From NCBI RefSeq assembly GCF_003634575.1, contig NZ_RBLJ01000001.1, positions 620,001 through 684,000 on the forward strand: a DNA stretch of 64,000 bases. Direction: 5' to 3'. This document shows positions 1 to 8,488 of this stretch, piece after piece. This stretch comes from Photorhabdus asymbiotica (lineage in GTDB: Bacteria; Pseudomonadota; Gammaproteobacteria; Enterobacterales; Enterobacteriaceae). Made by a program: the position numbers and the translations under genes. Under the pieces are notes generated by a model that saw nothing but the letters and a program-made list of their open reading frames with translations, made no database searches and was not told the origin of the DNA. Positions within the stretch are counted from its first letter, which is position 1. Each line of letters starts with the position of its first letter.

Positions 1-528
1 GCCTTTAAGTAGAACCGCTTCACATCCCAATGATAACAATTCACGCCCTTGCTTTTGCATCTCCGTTTCAGTTTTTGCGACTGAACATTTCAGCAGAACT
101 GCGGCCTCTGGCAAGTTTGGCGTAATCAACGAAACCTTAGGTAATAATTGCTCAACAACTAAGGAAACAGCTTCCGGAGCCAGCAGCGGATCTCCGCTTT
201 TCGCAACCATTACTGTATCCAATACAATATAAGGAATTGAATAATGGCTTATTGCATCTGCAACCACTGCAACATTAGCCGCATTAGATAACATGCCAAT
301 TTTGGCACTATCAATTCTGATATCTGACAACACAGACTCCAGCTGGGCAGCAACGAAAGCTGGGGCTATATCGTAAACAGACTGTACACCACGAGTATTT
401 TGTGCAACAAGCGCTGTCATCACTGTTGTGCCATAAGCCCCAAGTGCAGAAAAAGTTTTCAAATCAGCCTGAATACCAGCACCACCGCTAGGATCAGTGC
501 CAGCAATTGTCAGTGTATTAATTCTCAC
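1..528 (-). CDS. thiD: Hydroxymethylpyrimidine/phosphomethylpyrimidine kinase, 3' end beyond the window
   Basis: ThiD phosphorylates HMP and then HMP-P to HMP-PP, the pyrimidine half of thiamine, in the cytosol. The visible 176 codons show the ribokinase-type opening TIAGTDPSGGAGIQADLKT and the conserved GAYGTTVMTALVAQNT segment, typical of ThiD. The start is GTG at 526-528, chosen because an AGGAG lies about 8 nt upstream and MRINTLTIAG is the usual N-terminus. The coding frame is open to base 1, so the C-terminus is outside the window. A TPP riboswitch precedes it directly, with no thiM in between (E. coli has thiM-thiD), so this gene itself is thiamine-regulated. Confidence 0.93.
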   Translation of the reverse strand, partial: MRINTLTIAGTDPSGGAGIQADLKTFSALGAYGTTVMTALVAQNTRGVQSVYDIAPAFVAAQLESVLSDIRIDSAKIGMLSNAANVAVVADAISHYSIPYIVLDTVMVAKSGDPLLAPEAVSLVVEQLLPKVSLITPNLPEAAVLLKCSVAKTETEMQKQGRELLSLGCEAVLLKG

Positions 529-585
529 TATAGATACTCCTTCCAACCAGCAAAAGATAAAGCACGTATCAGGAAGAAGACACCA

Positions 586-661
586 TGACTTCCCTACGCT
601 GGCATTATCCAGATCAGGTATTACGGGTTCATCTCAGCTCAATTAAGAGCGCCCCGAGTCA
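586..661 (-). promoter_or_regulatory. TPP riboswitch (THI element) of thiD
   Basis: Read on the minus strand, the region holds the universally conserved THI-box cores CTGAGATGAA and ACCTGATCTGGATAATGCCAG, followed by CGTAGGGAAGTC. The flanking GACT and AGTC arms can close the P1 stem. The element ends about 60 nt before the thiD GTG, so it probably controls translation or early termination of thiD in response to thiamine pyrophosphate. Confidence 0.93.
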
Positions 662-696
662 AAACAAAAACACCCTATCAGATAACTAACAGGGTG
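661..696 (-). terminator. Rho-independent terminator downstream of cspE
   Basis: Minus-strand RNA would form a roughly 10-bp stem (CACCCTGTTA paired with TGATAGGGTG, including G-U pairs) with a 6-nt loop, followed by TTTTTGTTTT. It lies about 85 nt after the cspE stop and immediately before the TPP riboswitch, so it separates the cspE transcript from thiD. Confidence 0.7.
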
Positions 697-781
697 ATAT
701 CAGTATGTCATTGTTGCCAATAAAAAATCAGTCAGACAACAAAATTTACTCTGTCAATCAAAAACGATCGACAAAAAGAAG

Positions 782-991
782 TTACGCTGTGGTGACATTT
801 GCCGCAGAAGGACCTTTCTGGCCATCCTGAATTTCAAACTCAACTTTTTGACCTTCCGCCAAGGTTTTAAAACCATCGCTCTGAATAGCGCTAAAATGTA
901 CAAACACATCTTTGCTGCCATCAGCTGGAGTAATAAAACCAAAACCTTTAGATTCGTTGAACCACTTTACAGTACCAGTGATTTTTGCCAT
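782..991 (-). CDS. cspE: Cold-shock-like RNA chaperone CspE
   Basis: A 69-residue single cold-shock domain (OB fold) protein. The RNP-1 motif KGFGFITP and the RNP-2 motif VFVHFSAI are both intact. The family melts RNA secondary structure and acts as a transcription antiterminator in the cytoplasm. The start at 991 gives the standard [17 protein letters not shown]-terminus and has AAGGAA upstream. CspE and CspC are very similar, so the paralogue name is less certain than the family. It is transcribed alone and is followed by a hairpin terminator. Confidence 0.92.
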   Translation of the reverse strand: MAKITGTVKWFNESKGFGFITPADGSKDVFVHFSAIQSDGFKTLAEGQKVEFEIQDGQKGPSAANVTTA

Positions 992-1114
992 TTTAAGAAT
1001 TTCCTTTGGATCACTTAATTCTAATTCGCCATTTTGGCGCAACATAAAAACCAGAGAAAGTTGCTGCTATTAACAGAACCATATAACAGAACCGTACCTC
1101 GTTTACCGGAACGA

Positions 1115-1143
1115 TTTATCACATATTCTTAATATGATGGCAA
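1115..1143 (-). promoter_or_regulatory. Candidate sigma-70 promoter of cspE
   Basis: On the minus strand TTGCCA (1138-1143) is followed after 17 bp by GATAAA (1115-1120). This would give transcription from about 1108 and a leader of about 115 nt. The prediction rests on hexamer match and spacing only. Confidence 0.4.
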
Positions 1144-1473
1144 GCCATTTTTTATCAGCTATGGAGCTAACGCACATATTTAAAATTCTTAACAACAATT
1201 ATTGTTTAACATAACCACAAAAATTTGAAAACCCAAGGTTATCCTAATTAGCTTACAGTTTATCCACTCAACGAAACCGCAGATAACATAAATAATTTTA
1301 ATTTATTCTGCCGATCTTATTATTAGCATTTTTATATCTAAGCTATGTCTATCAGCTCTAATCTCCTCTTTTTGAATGAAAGAAAAAATCAACACCTTTC
1401 TAATATCCATCGGCTAAAATATGAGTATTAAATATAGCCATTTAATACATATAACATCTTAATATTCATTTTT

Positions 1474-1508
1474 CGTTTAACTTTTATTGAGAATAGCAAG
1501 AGTAGAAT
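1474..1508 (+). promoter_or_regulatory. Candidate PhoP box and -10 element of pagP
   Basis: CGTTTA-ACTTT-TATTGA (1474-1490) matches the direct-repeat PhoP box (T/G)GTTTA-N5-(T/G)GTTTA at 9 of 12 positions. A -10-like TAGAAT (1503-1508) begins exactly 12 bp after it, the spacing known for class I PhoP-activated promoters in Salmonella and Yersinia. pagP is a classic PhoP target and phoPQ lies in this window. Binding itself is inferred. Confidence 0.5.
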
Positions 1509-1594
1509 TCCCGAATTTAGATGTTTGTCATATTTTATATGGCGCAAAAGAATCTCCCCCAATTTATGTCGCCGGGAAATTGGAGCAATAAATA

Positions 1595-2218
1595 ATGAAG
1601 TTCGATTTGACCACAGCTTATACACTATCAATACCCCTTTTAGCCTCATCAGGGACGGTACTTGCAACCACAGCAGATACCTCCAGCAAATCATCAACAA
1701 TGACTGCAATCCACACATCAACGGGTTATAACAATCATTCAGATAGTTTGTGGGCAACATTCAACAACAATGTTGCCCTCACCTGGGATGCGCCCAACAA
1801 TGAATTTTATCTTCCGGTAATTACCTGGCATAACAGATATACCTACGACAAAGAGAAGACCGACAAATATAATGAACGTCCCTGGGGTTTCGGTTATGGT
1901 AAATACCGTTACGACAAAGACAATGATTGGCATTCTCTCTATGCCATGGCTTTTATGGATTCTCATAACCGCCTGGAACCTATCATTGGCTATGGATTTC
2001 AGAAAATGTGGATACCAGGTGACTTAGACGGCTTCCGACTGGGGGTTGGTTTTACTCTAAGTGTTACAGCTCGCCACGATTATTACTATGTCCCTATTCC
2101 ACTCCCATTACCATTGTTCTCTGTGGAATATGATCAACTGTCATTTCAAGGAACCTACATTCCGGGCACATATAATAATGGTAACGTATTCTTCGCCTGG
2201 CTACGCTGGCAGTGGTAA
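1595..2218 (+). CDS. pagP: Lipid A palmitoyltransferase PagP
   Basis: PagP is an outer-membrane eight-stranded beta-barrel enzyme that moves palmitate from a phospholipid to lipid A, hardening the membrane against cationic peptides. The 207-residue product has a signal-like N-terminus (residues 1 to about 24), then a Ser/Thr-rich stretch, then the barrel. Likely catalytic residues are His79 (ITWHNRYTYD) and Asp122-Ser123 (AFMDSHNRLEP), matching the known His/Asp/Ser set. It ends in aromatic WLRWQW, as expected for a barrel. It is slightly longer than the E. coli protein (186) because of the N-terminal linker. A GGAG precedes the start. It is monocistronic and convergent with aroP. Confidence 0.92.
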   Translation: MKFDLTTAYTLSIPLLASSGTVLATTADTSSKSSTMTAIHTSTGYNNHSDSLWATFNNNVALTWDAPNNEFYLPVITWHNRYTYDKEKTDKYNERPWGFGYGKYRYDKDNDWHSLYAMAFMDSHNRLEPIIGYGFQKMWIPGDLDGFRLGVGFTLSVTARHDYYYVPIPLPLPLFSVEYDQLSFQGTYIPGTYNNGNVFFAWLRWQW

Positions 2219-2226
2219 CGTAAAAG

Positions 2227-2260
2227 CACCAGACCGCTATTTATAACAGTCTGGTGTTTG
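2227..2260. terminator. Hairpin terminator between pagP and aroP
   Basis: CACCAGAC (2227-2234) pairs with GTCTGGTG (2249-2256), followed by TTTG on the plus strand. It lies 9 nt after the pagP stop and between convergent genes, so it may act on both. Confidence 0.65.
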
Positions 2261-2283
2261 ACTGTGATAACCGGGGTATTACA

Positions 2284-3663
2284 TTACCCTTGGTTTATTG
2301 TTTTCAATTTATCCCGCTGGGAACGAGATGCTATAAACCCAATCCATAAGACACCAACCCAAAATGGCATCAGAATGACTGAAATACGAATACTTTCTGT
2401 CATCAAAATAATGACCAGAATAAAGACAAGGAAAACCAAACACAGATAATTACTGAATGGGTACCAGAATGCCTTAAACGATGGCTCTACACCTTCTTTA
2501 ACTTTCTGGGCCCGGAATTTTAAATGAGCCATACAAATCATGACCCAGTTAATAACCAGCGTTGTAACCACCAGCGCCATTAGTAATTCAAGCGCTTTGC
2601 CCGGCATCACATAGTTAATTAATACACCAATCGAGGTTGCTAATGCAGACATCACGATAGCCCTGACTGGAACGCCACTCTTATTAACTTTTGTTAAAAT
2701 TTTAGGCGCATTACCTTGTTTTGCTAAACCATACAGCATACGGCTGTTACAATATACGCCGCTGTTATAAACAGATAATGCAGCAGTCAGGACAACAATA
2801 TTAAGAATATTCGCCACCCAGAAACTATCCAAGTTATGAAAAATCATAACAAACGGGCTTTCACCTTCAATGACATTGCTCCACGGATAAAGCGACAATA
2901 ACACAGTCAGAGAACCGATATAGAAAATTAATATCCTATATACCACCTGATTGGTTGCTTTAGGAATACTGATCCGCGGATTCTCTGCCTCAGCGGCGGT
3001 AACACCAACCAATTCCAAACCACCAAAAGAGAACATCAGCACAGCCATTGCCATAATAAGACCAGAAGCCCCATTAGGCATAAAACCACCATATTGCCAA
3101 AGATTGGTGATACTGGCCTGTGGACCGCCCTTACCACTGATTAATAGATAAGCGCCAAAAACAATCATACAGATAATTGCAGCAACTTTAATAATTGCAA
3201 ACCAAAATTCTGTTTCACCATATAATCGAACGTTAATTAAATTTACGCTATTGATTAAAACAAAGAATACCATCGCAGATACCCAAGTCGGAATATCAGG
3301 CCACCAGTAATGAATATATATTCCCACAGCCGTTAATTCTGCCATTCCGACCAGAGTAAACATTGCCCAGTAATTCCATCCCGATAAGAAACCGGGAAAA
3401 TCTCCCCAATATTTATATGCAAAATGACTAAACGATCCAGCTACAGGTTCTTCAACAACCATCTCTCCTAGCTGGCGCATAATCAGAAATGCGATAAAAC
3501 CTGCAACCGAGTATCCTAAAAGTACGGAGGGACCTGCCATTTTTATGGTTTGTGCAATACCGAGAAACAACCCAGTCCCGACAGCTCCTCCTAAGGCAAT
3601 AAGCTGAATATGTCGGTTTTTTAAACCGCGTTTAAGTGTTGATTGCTGCGATTGTCCTGCCAT
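2284..3663 (-). CDS. aroP: Aromatic amino acid permease AroP
   Basis: An inner-membrane proton symporter of the APC/AAT family for Phe, Tyr and Trp, 459 residues with about 12 membrane helices. The N-terminus LKRGLKNRHIQLIALGG and the block MRQLGEMVVEEPVAGSFSH are the family signature, and AALSVYNSGVYCNSRML matches AroP/PheP. Similarity to AroP is high along the whole length, though AroP and PheP are hard to separate by eye. The ATG at 3663 has GAGGAC about 5 nt upstream; an in-frame TTG at 3681 lacks this support. An ERIC repeat sits 60 bp upstream. I saw no clear TyrR box. Confidence 0.85.
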   Translation of the reverse strand: MAGQSQQSTLKRGLKNRHIQLIALGGAVGTGLFLGIAQTIKMAGPSVLLGYSVAGFIAFLIMRQLGEMVVEEPVAGSFSHFAYKYWGDFPGFLSGWNYWAMFTLVGMAELTAVGIYIHYWWPDIPTWVSAMVFFVLINSVNLINVRLYGETEFWFAIIKVAAIICMIVFGAYLLISGKGGPQASITNLWQYGGFMPNGASGLIMAMAVLMFSFGGLELVGVTAAEAENPRISIPKATNQVVYRILIFYIGSLTVLLSLYPWSNVIEGESPFVMIFHNLDSFWVANILNIVVLTAALSVYNSGVYCNSRMLYGLAKQGNAPKILTKVNKSGVPVRAIVMSALATSIGVLINYVMPGKALELLMALVVTTLVINWVMICMAHLKFRAQKVKEGVEPSFKAFWYPFSNYLCLVFLVFILVIILMTESIRISVILMPFWVGVLWIGFIASRSQRDKLKTINQG

Positions 3664-3722
3664 CTTGTCCTCTTGCTGCAACTTTTATTTTGTTATGAGT
3701 GGGGAAACAACCGATTCCCATT

Positions 3723-3849
3723 TATACCCTTCATCTTTCAAGTTGCTGCTTTGTTGGCTGCTTTCACTCACCCCAGTCACATAGTTATCTATGCTCCTGG
3801 GGATTCGTTCACTTGCCGCCGCGCTGCAACTCGAAATCCATTGGGTATA
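3723..3849 (+). repeat. ERIC repeat, copy 1 (type A)
   Basis: A full-length 127-bp ERIC element with terminal TATACCC / GGGTATA inverted ends. The central ERIC hallmark CTCCTGGGGATTCG pairs with CACCCCAGTCAC. The right arm is of the GCTGCAAC form (type A). Confidence 0.93.
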
Positions 3850-4145
3850 TCTGCTTTGCTCAAAGCAGACAAAACACTAGCCTTAAAAGGTGGATACTGA
3901 ACATATATGTTAGCACAGATACAGCAAGGGAGAATGACTGATGAGTATCAACAACTAATCAGAAAGGAAGATATCGGGTCACAAAACAGATACCTGAATC
4001 AAACTTTTCACCCTGATCACAGTAGCGGTCCAAAGCTAGCAGGTACAAGAACAGACATATTCCAAGTAATACTAAGATTGCAATGGTTTTTTTTATGTCC
4101 AATTCTATTTCCTTAAGCTTAGTCAGCACTCAATATACATAAGAA

Positions 4146-4272
4146 TATACCCTTCATCCTTCAAGTTGCTGCTTTGTTGGTTGCTTTCACTCACCCCAGT
4201 CACATAGTTATCTATACTCTTGGGGATTCGTTCACTTGCCGCCGTGCTGCAACTCGAAATCCATTAGGTATA
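4146..4272 (+). repeat. ERIC repeat, copy 2 (type A)
   Basis: A full-length element with the same orientation and arms as copy 1. It has a few substitutions (TATACTCTTGGGG in the centre, TTAGGTATA at the end), so it looks older. Confidence 0.92.
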
Positions 4273-4459
4273 AATTCAAGAAATTATATTTTACAATAAT
4301 GAAAATAAGAAAAGTATCCATCCCGTGCTTCTGTTACGGAGAAATCACACTAGCAACATGTCATACCAGTCAATGTGCCGGAACAAATTAAACAAATACT
4401 GAATTATAGGGATTCTATTCCCTGGAACAAAAAAATCAATTGTCACATTTAGTTACAAT

Positions 4460-4510
4460 TCTGCTCACTATGCCAACGCTTTGTCATATTTAAAAAAAGT
4501 TGTGTATACT
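4460..4510 (+). promoter_or_regulatory. Promoter with possible mar/sox/rob box
   Basis: TTGTCA (4481-4486) and TATACT (4505-4510) are separated by 18 bp, giving a good sigma-70 promoter. Directly upstream, GCTCACTATGCCAA (4462 onwards) resembles the degenerate marbox (GCAC-N6-RYYAAA). This would fit autoregulation by the downstream MarA/SoxS-like protein. The promoter is fairly clear; the marbox is speculative. Confidence 0.4.
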
Positions 4511-4541
4511 TCTTTCACTTTCAACCAGAACGAAATTGTTA

Positions 4542-4925
4542 ATGCCACAGGATAATCACTTAGCACTTGTATACGCTCTCAGCAAATGGATTGAGAATCA
4601 CCTTGGCCGGGTAATCCACCTGGAGGAACTGGCAGCTTACTCTGGCTATTCGCTTTGGCATATGCAGAAGATATTCAAGGAAATTACCGGAATTTCTCTT
4701 GGCAAATATATCCGCCAACGACGTCTGGCTGGCGCTGTTCATCTCCTGAGAAACAGCTCTTTGTCTATTTTCGATATCGCCCTAGATTTTGGCTTTGGTT
4801 CACAGTCTCATTTCACTTACATGTTCCGCAAAGAGTACGGCATAACACCTTATGATTTCCGGCAGAATCCAGATATTGAGCTTGAGGTAAAACTACCTCT
4901 TCATTTTACCAATAGCTGTTCATGA
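4542..4925 (+). CDS. AraC/XylS-family regulator, MarA/SoxS/Rob type
   Basis: A 127-residue protein consisting only of the two helix-turn-helix AraC DNA-binding domain, as in MarA and SoxS, with no ligand domain. The first HTH is LEELAAYSGYSLWHMQKIFK; the second is IFDIALDFGFGSQSHFTYMF, with the family end EYGITPYDFR. Proteins of this type activate stress and efflux genes through marboxes. The start at 4542 gives the expected length. The Shine-Dalgarno is weak. No marR or soxR partner lies next to it, so I cannot say whether it is MarA, SoxS or a third paralogue. Confidence 0.82.
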   Translation: MPQDNHLALVYALSKWIENHLGRVIHLEELAAYSGYSLWHMQKIFKEITGISLGKYIRQRRLAGAVHLLRNSSLSIFDIALDFGFGSQSHFTYMFRKEYGITPYDFRQNPDIELEVKLPLHFTNSCS

Positions 4926-5010
4926 TACTACCATCAGGAAGGGAAACGCTTTTAAGCGGGCAATTATACAACAAAGCAGCAGTACCTAATCAGGCTTTCA
5001 GGAGAGAGAA

Positions 5011-5817
5011 ATGTCAATAGAATTGATCGCCATTGATCTTGATGGCACTTTACTGAACGAAAGTCATCAGATCACTTCCCCAGTCAAACAAGCTATTCAT
5101 CATGCTAGAAAACAGGGAATTCATATTGTTCTGGCTTCTGGCCGACCTTTTACTGGCATCCAGCGATATTTACAGGAATTAGGGCTGAACGAAACGGGCA
5201 GTTACTGCATCAGTAACAATGGCAGTGTTGTCCATCAAGCAAATGATGGTGAACATTTGCTAGAAAATTTATTGGATTTTGAAGACTATCTGTTTTTTGA
5301 ATCGCTCTCCCGTGAAATTGGCGTTCACCTTCATGCTTTAGAATTTAATAAAATATATACTGCCAACCGAGATATCAGTCCATATACCGTCAGAGAAGCC
5401 TTCCTTACCGACACATCGCTAATTTATTGTCCTGTTGATGAAATGGACGACGAGATGTGTTTCACTAAATTAATGATGATAGATCATCCAAGTATCCTTA
5501 GTGATGCTATCAACTTCATTCCAGCAGATGCTTATGAGCACTACACATTGATGCAAAGCAGTCCCTATTTTCTAGAAATTCTCAATAAAAAAGCCAATAA
5601 AGGCACAGCTGTCAAAATCATCGCTGATCATCTGGGTATCACCAGAGATAAAATTATGTGTATCGGTGATCACAATAATGACTTAGCTATGATCGAATTC
5701 GCCGGTGTGGGTGTTGCAATGGGGAATGCTGAACAAAGTGTTAAAGATATCGCTCAGTTCATTACTGCAACAAATGAGCAAGATGGAGTCGCAATAGCTA
5801 TAAATAAATTTCTATAA
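5011..5817 (+). CDS. yidA: Cof-type HAD sugar phosphatase YidA
   Basis: A 268-residue soluble HAD-superfamily (Cof subfamily IIB) phosphatase that acts on sugar phosphates. All four HAD motifs are visible: the nucleophile motif IAIDLDGTLL near residue 8, the LASGRP motif near 44, a conserved Lys in NKKANKG, and CIGDHNNDLAMI near residue 216. Length and sequence fit YidA. The start has AGGAGAGAG upstream. It is followed by a strong hairpin. Nothing in the neighbourhood suggests a specific substrate. Confidence 0.88.
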   Translation: MSIELIAIDLDGTLLNESHQITSPVKQAIHHARKQGIHIVLASGRPFTGIQRYLQELGLNETGSYCISNNGSVVHQANDGEHLLENLLDFEDYLFFESLSREIGVHLHALEFNKIYTANRDISPYTVREAFLTDTSLIYCPVDEMDDEMCFTKLMMIDHPSILSDAINFIPADAYEHYTLMQSSPYFLEILNKKANKGTAVKIIADHLGITRDKIMCIGDHNNDLAMIEFAGVGVAMGNAEQSVKDIAQFITATNEQDGVAIAINKFL

Positions 5818-6405
5818 AGTGATTTATTTTATAAAATAAAAAAATTCACTGATAATTATTTAATTTTAAATTAGATAACTAAACGAAAAAATTTCGTTTA
5901 GTTATCTTAATATTTTTACAATACATCACAAATATAATGACAGGTAATATAGAAACGAAAATTTCTATTTTGTTATTTTACGTCAAAATATAAACACCCC
6001 ATCTGCTCATAGGTAATTCATTGTAATACCTTACTAAAACCCTTTAAATAACAATATAATACCTGGTTTCTCACTACAAATATCATGACTGTTTCAACGA
6101 TATTATTCAAACAGACGATTAAATATTTTCGACTCAATAATTGTGCAGATTATTTTTCAAAATTTAACTCAAGATTAGGTTGTCAATTCTGGGTTATCTT
6201 TTTCAATCTTATGACAACCTTAGTTTCCAACTCTATTAAGCAAAGCAATAAGATCCTGAGATCTAGATACATTCTCGACCTGAATAACAAGCAAATCAGA
6301 TTTTCAAAAATGTATGAGGTTGGGGTGTCTTCAAGAATTCCCCACCTCATTACCATCCCTAATATTGCGATCTTGCAAATAAAATAATGTTGCAACTCAC
6401 AAGTA
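5818..6405. other. Spacer after yidA with hairpins and a possible gene remnant (588 bp)
   Basis: An AT-rich region. It holds the yidA hairpin at 5873-5907, an imperfect inverted repeat (GGTTGTCA 6178-6185 with TGACAACC 6212-6219), and another hairpin near 6313-6350 (ATGAGGTTGGGG with TCCCCACCTCAT). A 27-codon minus-strand reading ending at 6220 looks protein-like and may be a decayed gene end. Open frames on both strands here have no recognisable family. Confidence 0.5.
5873..5907 (+). terminator. Long hairpin downstream of yidA
   Basis: AGATAACTAAACGAAA (5873-5888) and TTTCGTTTAGTTATCT (5892-5907) form a perfect 16-bp stem with a 3-nt loop, followed by TAATATTTTT. It is probably the yidA transcription terminator. 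Confidence 0.65.
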
Positions 6406-7311
6406 CTATTTAGTTCTGGTTGCTAACCAGCAAATAATTGACCCTACTGTAACCATTAGCACACCCTGCCAAAATGAAAAAGAAAGCGCTGTGCTAAGTA
6501 GCAATGATGAAAAAGCGGTAGATATAATTGGCGTGAAATAAGATAACGTCGCCAATAATGTAACATATCCCCTAATGATCGCCACTGTCCATGCCGCATT
6601 TGCTACACCAATAACCGCTCCAGCAAACAATAACATGCTGACACTACGAAGAGTTACCACCATTTCAGGAGGAGAGGTGAAGAAGTATTGAATCCATAAC
6701 GCCAAAGCCGTTAGGATAAAAAACAACGACATGCCATTTTTACCCTCTGACATTATTTTTGTAATGTTACAATACATCGCCCAAATAATTGCACCAGCAA
6801 AAGCCAATCCATAGCTTAATGGATTACTCTGGATATTCTCTATCATTTGCCTGAATGACCAGCCATTGTCACCACTCATCACCCAGCCGATTCCCAAAAC
6901 AGATAACAATAAGCCGGGATATAACCACCAGTTCACTTTCTGCTTATTAACCATGACTGATAATAGGACAGTAAAACCCGGCCACAGGTAGTTAACCATG
7001 CCTAATTCAATTGCCTGAACACGATTATCGGCAAAACCTAATGCAAGTGATAAACAAATTTCATAGCTGACAAATAACAGACTTCCAAGCCATAAATAGG
7101 CTTTAGGAAAAACACTGATCTTTGGCAAACCTATTAGCAGAACCAAAAAAATTGAGCCAACAGTATAAATAAGAGCCGCACCACCTACAGGTCCAAAACT
7201 TTCACTAATACTCCTTATCAAACCAACGATTGTGCTCCACAGCACAATCGCCAATATTCCATATACCGTAGCTTTGTGTTGTTCAATCCCTGCCTTCACA
7301 TTCATCCCCAT
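6406..7311 (-). CDS. yddG: Aromatic amino acid exporter YddG
   Basis: A ten-helix inner-membrane transporter of the drug/metabolite transporter (EamA) superfamily. The closest family I recognise is YddG, which exports aromatic amino acids. Supporting blocks are IVLWSTIVGLIRS, SLLFVSYEICLSLALG, IELGMVNYLWPGFT, ALSFSFWQGVLM and the C-terminal IICWLATR. Its 301 residues fit the family. The start (7311, or ATG at 7305) is uncertain because neither has a clear Shine-Dalgarno. It follows the DUF2165 gene on the same strand by 25 bp, so the two may be co-transcribed. Confidence 0.85.
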   Translation of the reverse strand: MGMNVKAGIEQHKATVYGILAIVLWSTIVGLIRSISESFGPVGGAALIYTVGSIFLVLLIGLPKISVFPKAYLWLGSLLFVSYEICLSLALGFADNRVQAIELGMVNYLWPGFTVLLSVMVNKQKVNWWLYPGLLLSVLGIGWVMSGDNGWSFRQMIENIQSNPLSYGLAFAGAIIWAMYCNITKIMSEGKNGMSLFFILTALALWIQYFFTSPPEMVVTLRSVSMLLFAGAVIGVANAAWTVAIIRGYVTLLATLSYFTPIISTAFSSLLLSTALSFSFWQGVLMVTVGSIICWLATRTK

Positions 7312-7336
7312 ACTTAGAGCCTATTCTCATAGGTAG

Positions 7337-7837
7337 TTATTCTTCACCTAATTCTCTGTCACGCTGAACCAAATAAATTAATACCAGAATGATAGTTACA
7401 AAGAAACGGAAAGCGCTGGGCACACCGTTCCACTGTTTAGACATCCACATCCCAAACCATTCACCACCAATTGACATAAACGCGACTTGCCAGGTCAGGA
7501 AACCCAAAGTCAAACCAGCTATCGCAATAGCTTTCTTCTTATTAAAAACAGCAGCTCCAGATTTTAAATTCGCCAGCAAAAGAATGCCTCCGATCCAACA
7601 CAGCACCGCAGTGAAAGTTTCTAAGGCAATAATTACAATATAACCAATATGATGTAACACGGATGAATAAATCGCACGATAAGTAATAGTAGCATCAGGG
7701 AAAACGGTATCCATCATAAACACATGCTGTACAAACACAAAATTAGTACCATAGTCTGTAATGTTGCCAAAAGCGACCAATGTAGCAAACAAAGCAATTG
7801 CACAGACAGTCAGAGCTTTAGATAAACGAATAATCAT
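7337..7837 (-). CDS. DUF2165 family small integral membrane protein
   Basis: A 166-residue protein with four hydrophobic segments: residues about 8-24, 55-85, 100-118 and 138-155. It matches the pattern of the DUF2165 family (MFVQHVFMMDTVFP in the first periplasmic loop, SKQWNGVPSAFRF near the end). Function is unknown. The ATG at 7837 has AGGACT upstream and is preferred over TTG at 7852. It may form an operon with yddG. Confidence 0.72.
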   Translation of the reverse strand: MIIRLSKALTVCAIALFATLVAFGNITDYGTNFVFVQHVFMMDTVFPDATITYRAIYSSVLHHIGYIVIIALETFTAVLCWIGGILLLANLKSGAAVFNKKKAIAIAGLTLGFLTWQVAFMSIGGEWFGMWMSKQWNGVPSAFRFFVTIILVLIYLVQRDRELGEE

Positions 7838-8059
7838 TTGTTGAGTCCTCAAAGAATAAGAATAACTTAAGTACTAATAAGATCATAAAGCCTACAAACT
7901 ATCATATAACTTAACAATCATCACCTTATTATCACATATTTAATCATATGATCGTCTTTTTAGGATATTTCTATCCAATTTGTAATTTATATTTTTCTGT
8001 TCATACCATCATCAAATCAGTTATTATCTATTCAATATTTAATTACCTGACTATTCTTT

Positions 8060-8488
8060 ATGGATGATTCTCTGTTTAATGCAATAAAAAGCTATTTCAG
8101 GCAAAAACTGAGTAGAATAGATTATATTATCAACTTTATTACAGCGGCGGTTATTCTCGGAACGCTGATCTTCTTATCTGGTTATCTGGCAGAAAATAAT
8201 TATGCTGCCTATATGCAATATGAAGTATCAGTATGGTTGTACATGATTTCTATTGGCTTATGGGCAATGTGTTCCTTCGCCACTGTTTACTACTTAATCA
8301 TGAAAACAGCTTTTAGGTTTAATAGCGCGGGGTTATATGGCTGGCCAATATCTATTTTTATTTATCTATGCAGTGTCTTACCAAACTATCTTTCTGACAG
8401 AATAGTCATGTACTCACCACTTATCAGCCTTGTTGGAATCATTCTTGCGTTTACTCTTCCTGCAAGAAAAAATAATAATAAAAGGTAA
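8060..8488 (+). CDS. Unidentified membrane protein
   Basis: A 142-residue product with about four membrane segments (residues near 23-42, 56-80, 92-108 and 118-135). It starts with a charged soluble N-terminus and ends in a basic tail (PARKNNNKR). I do not recognise a family. The Shine-Dalgarno is weak. It is AT-rich and flanked by unrelated genes, so it may be lineage-specific. Whether it is expressed cannot be told from the sequence. Confidence 0.55.
   Translation: MDDSLFNAIKSYFRQKLSRIDYIINFITAAVILGTLIFLSGYLAENNYAAYMQYEVSVWLYMISIGLWAMCSFATVYYLIMKTAFRFNSAGLYGWPISIFIYLCSVLPNYLSDRIVMYSPLISLVGIILAFTLPARKNNNKR

Larger units (their letters stand above)
992..1594. other. Divergent spacer between cspE and pagP (603 bp)
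   Basis: The spacer is AT-rich and has no convincing coding region. It carries the cspE promoter and a leader of about 115 nt on one side. On the other side is a PhoP-box-like site with a well-placed -10 ahead of pagP. I see no repeats or RNA gene. Confidence 0.7.
3664..4541. other. Spacer between aroP and the AraC-type regulator (878 bp)
   Basis: The spacer contains two ERIC copies in the same orientation (3723-3849 and 4146-4272) and the regulator promoter near 4481-4510. The 300 bp between the ERIC copies holds only short open frames with no family resemblance. I see no gene here. Confidence 0.7.

Noticed and set aside
3699..3941. Open frames running through ERIC copy 1 (and similarly at 23889-24077 and 34801-35040)
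   Set aside because: The similar peptides are simply translations of the ERIC element, not a protein family.
4286..4440. Gene or regulatory RNA between ERIC copy 2 and the MarA-like regulator
   Set aside because: No coding signal or stable hairpin beyond chance.
6085..6387. 100-codon plus-strand and 70-codon minus-strand frames after yidA
   Set aside because: No ribosome-binding site, overlapping each other, composition typical of AT-rich non-coding DNA.
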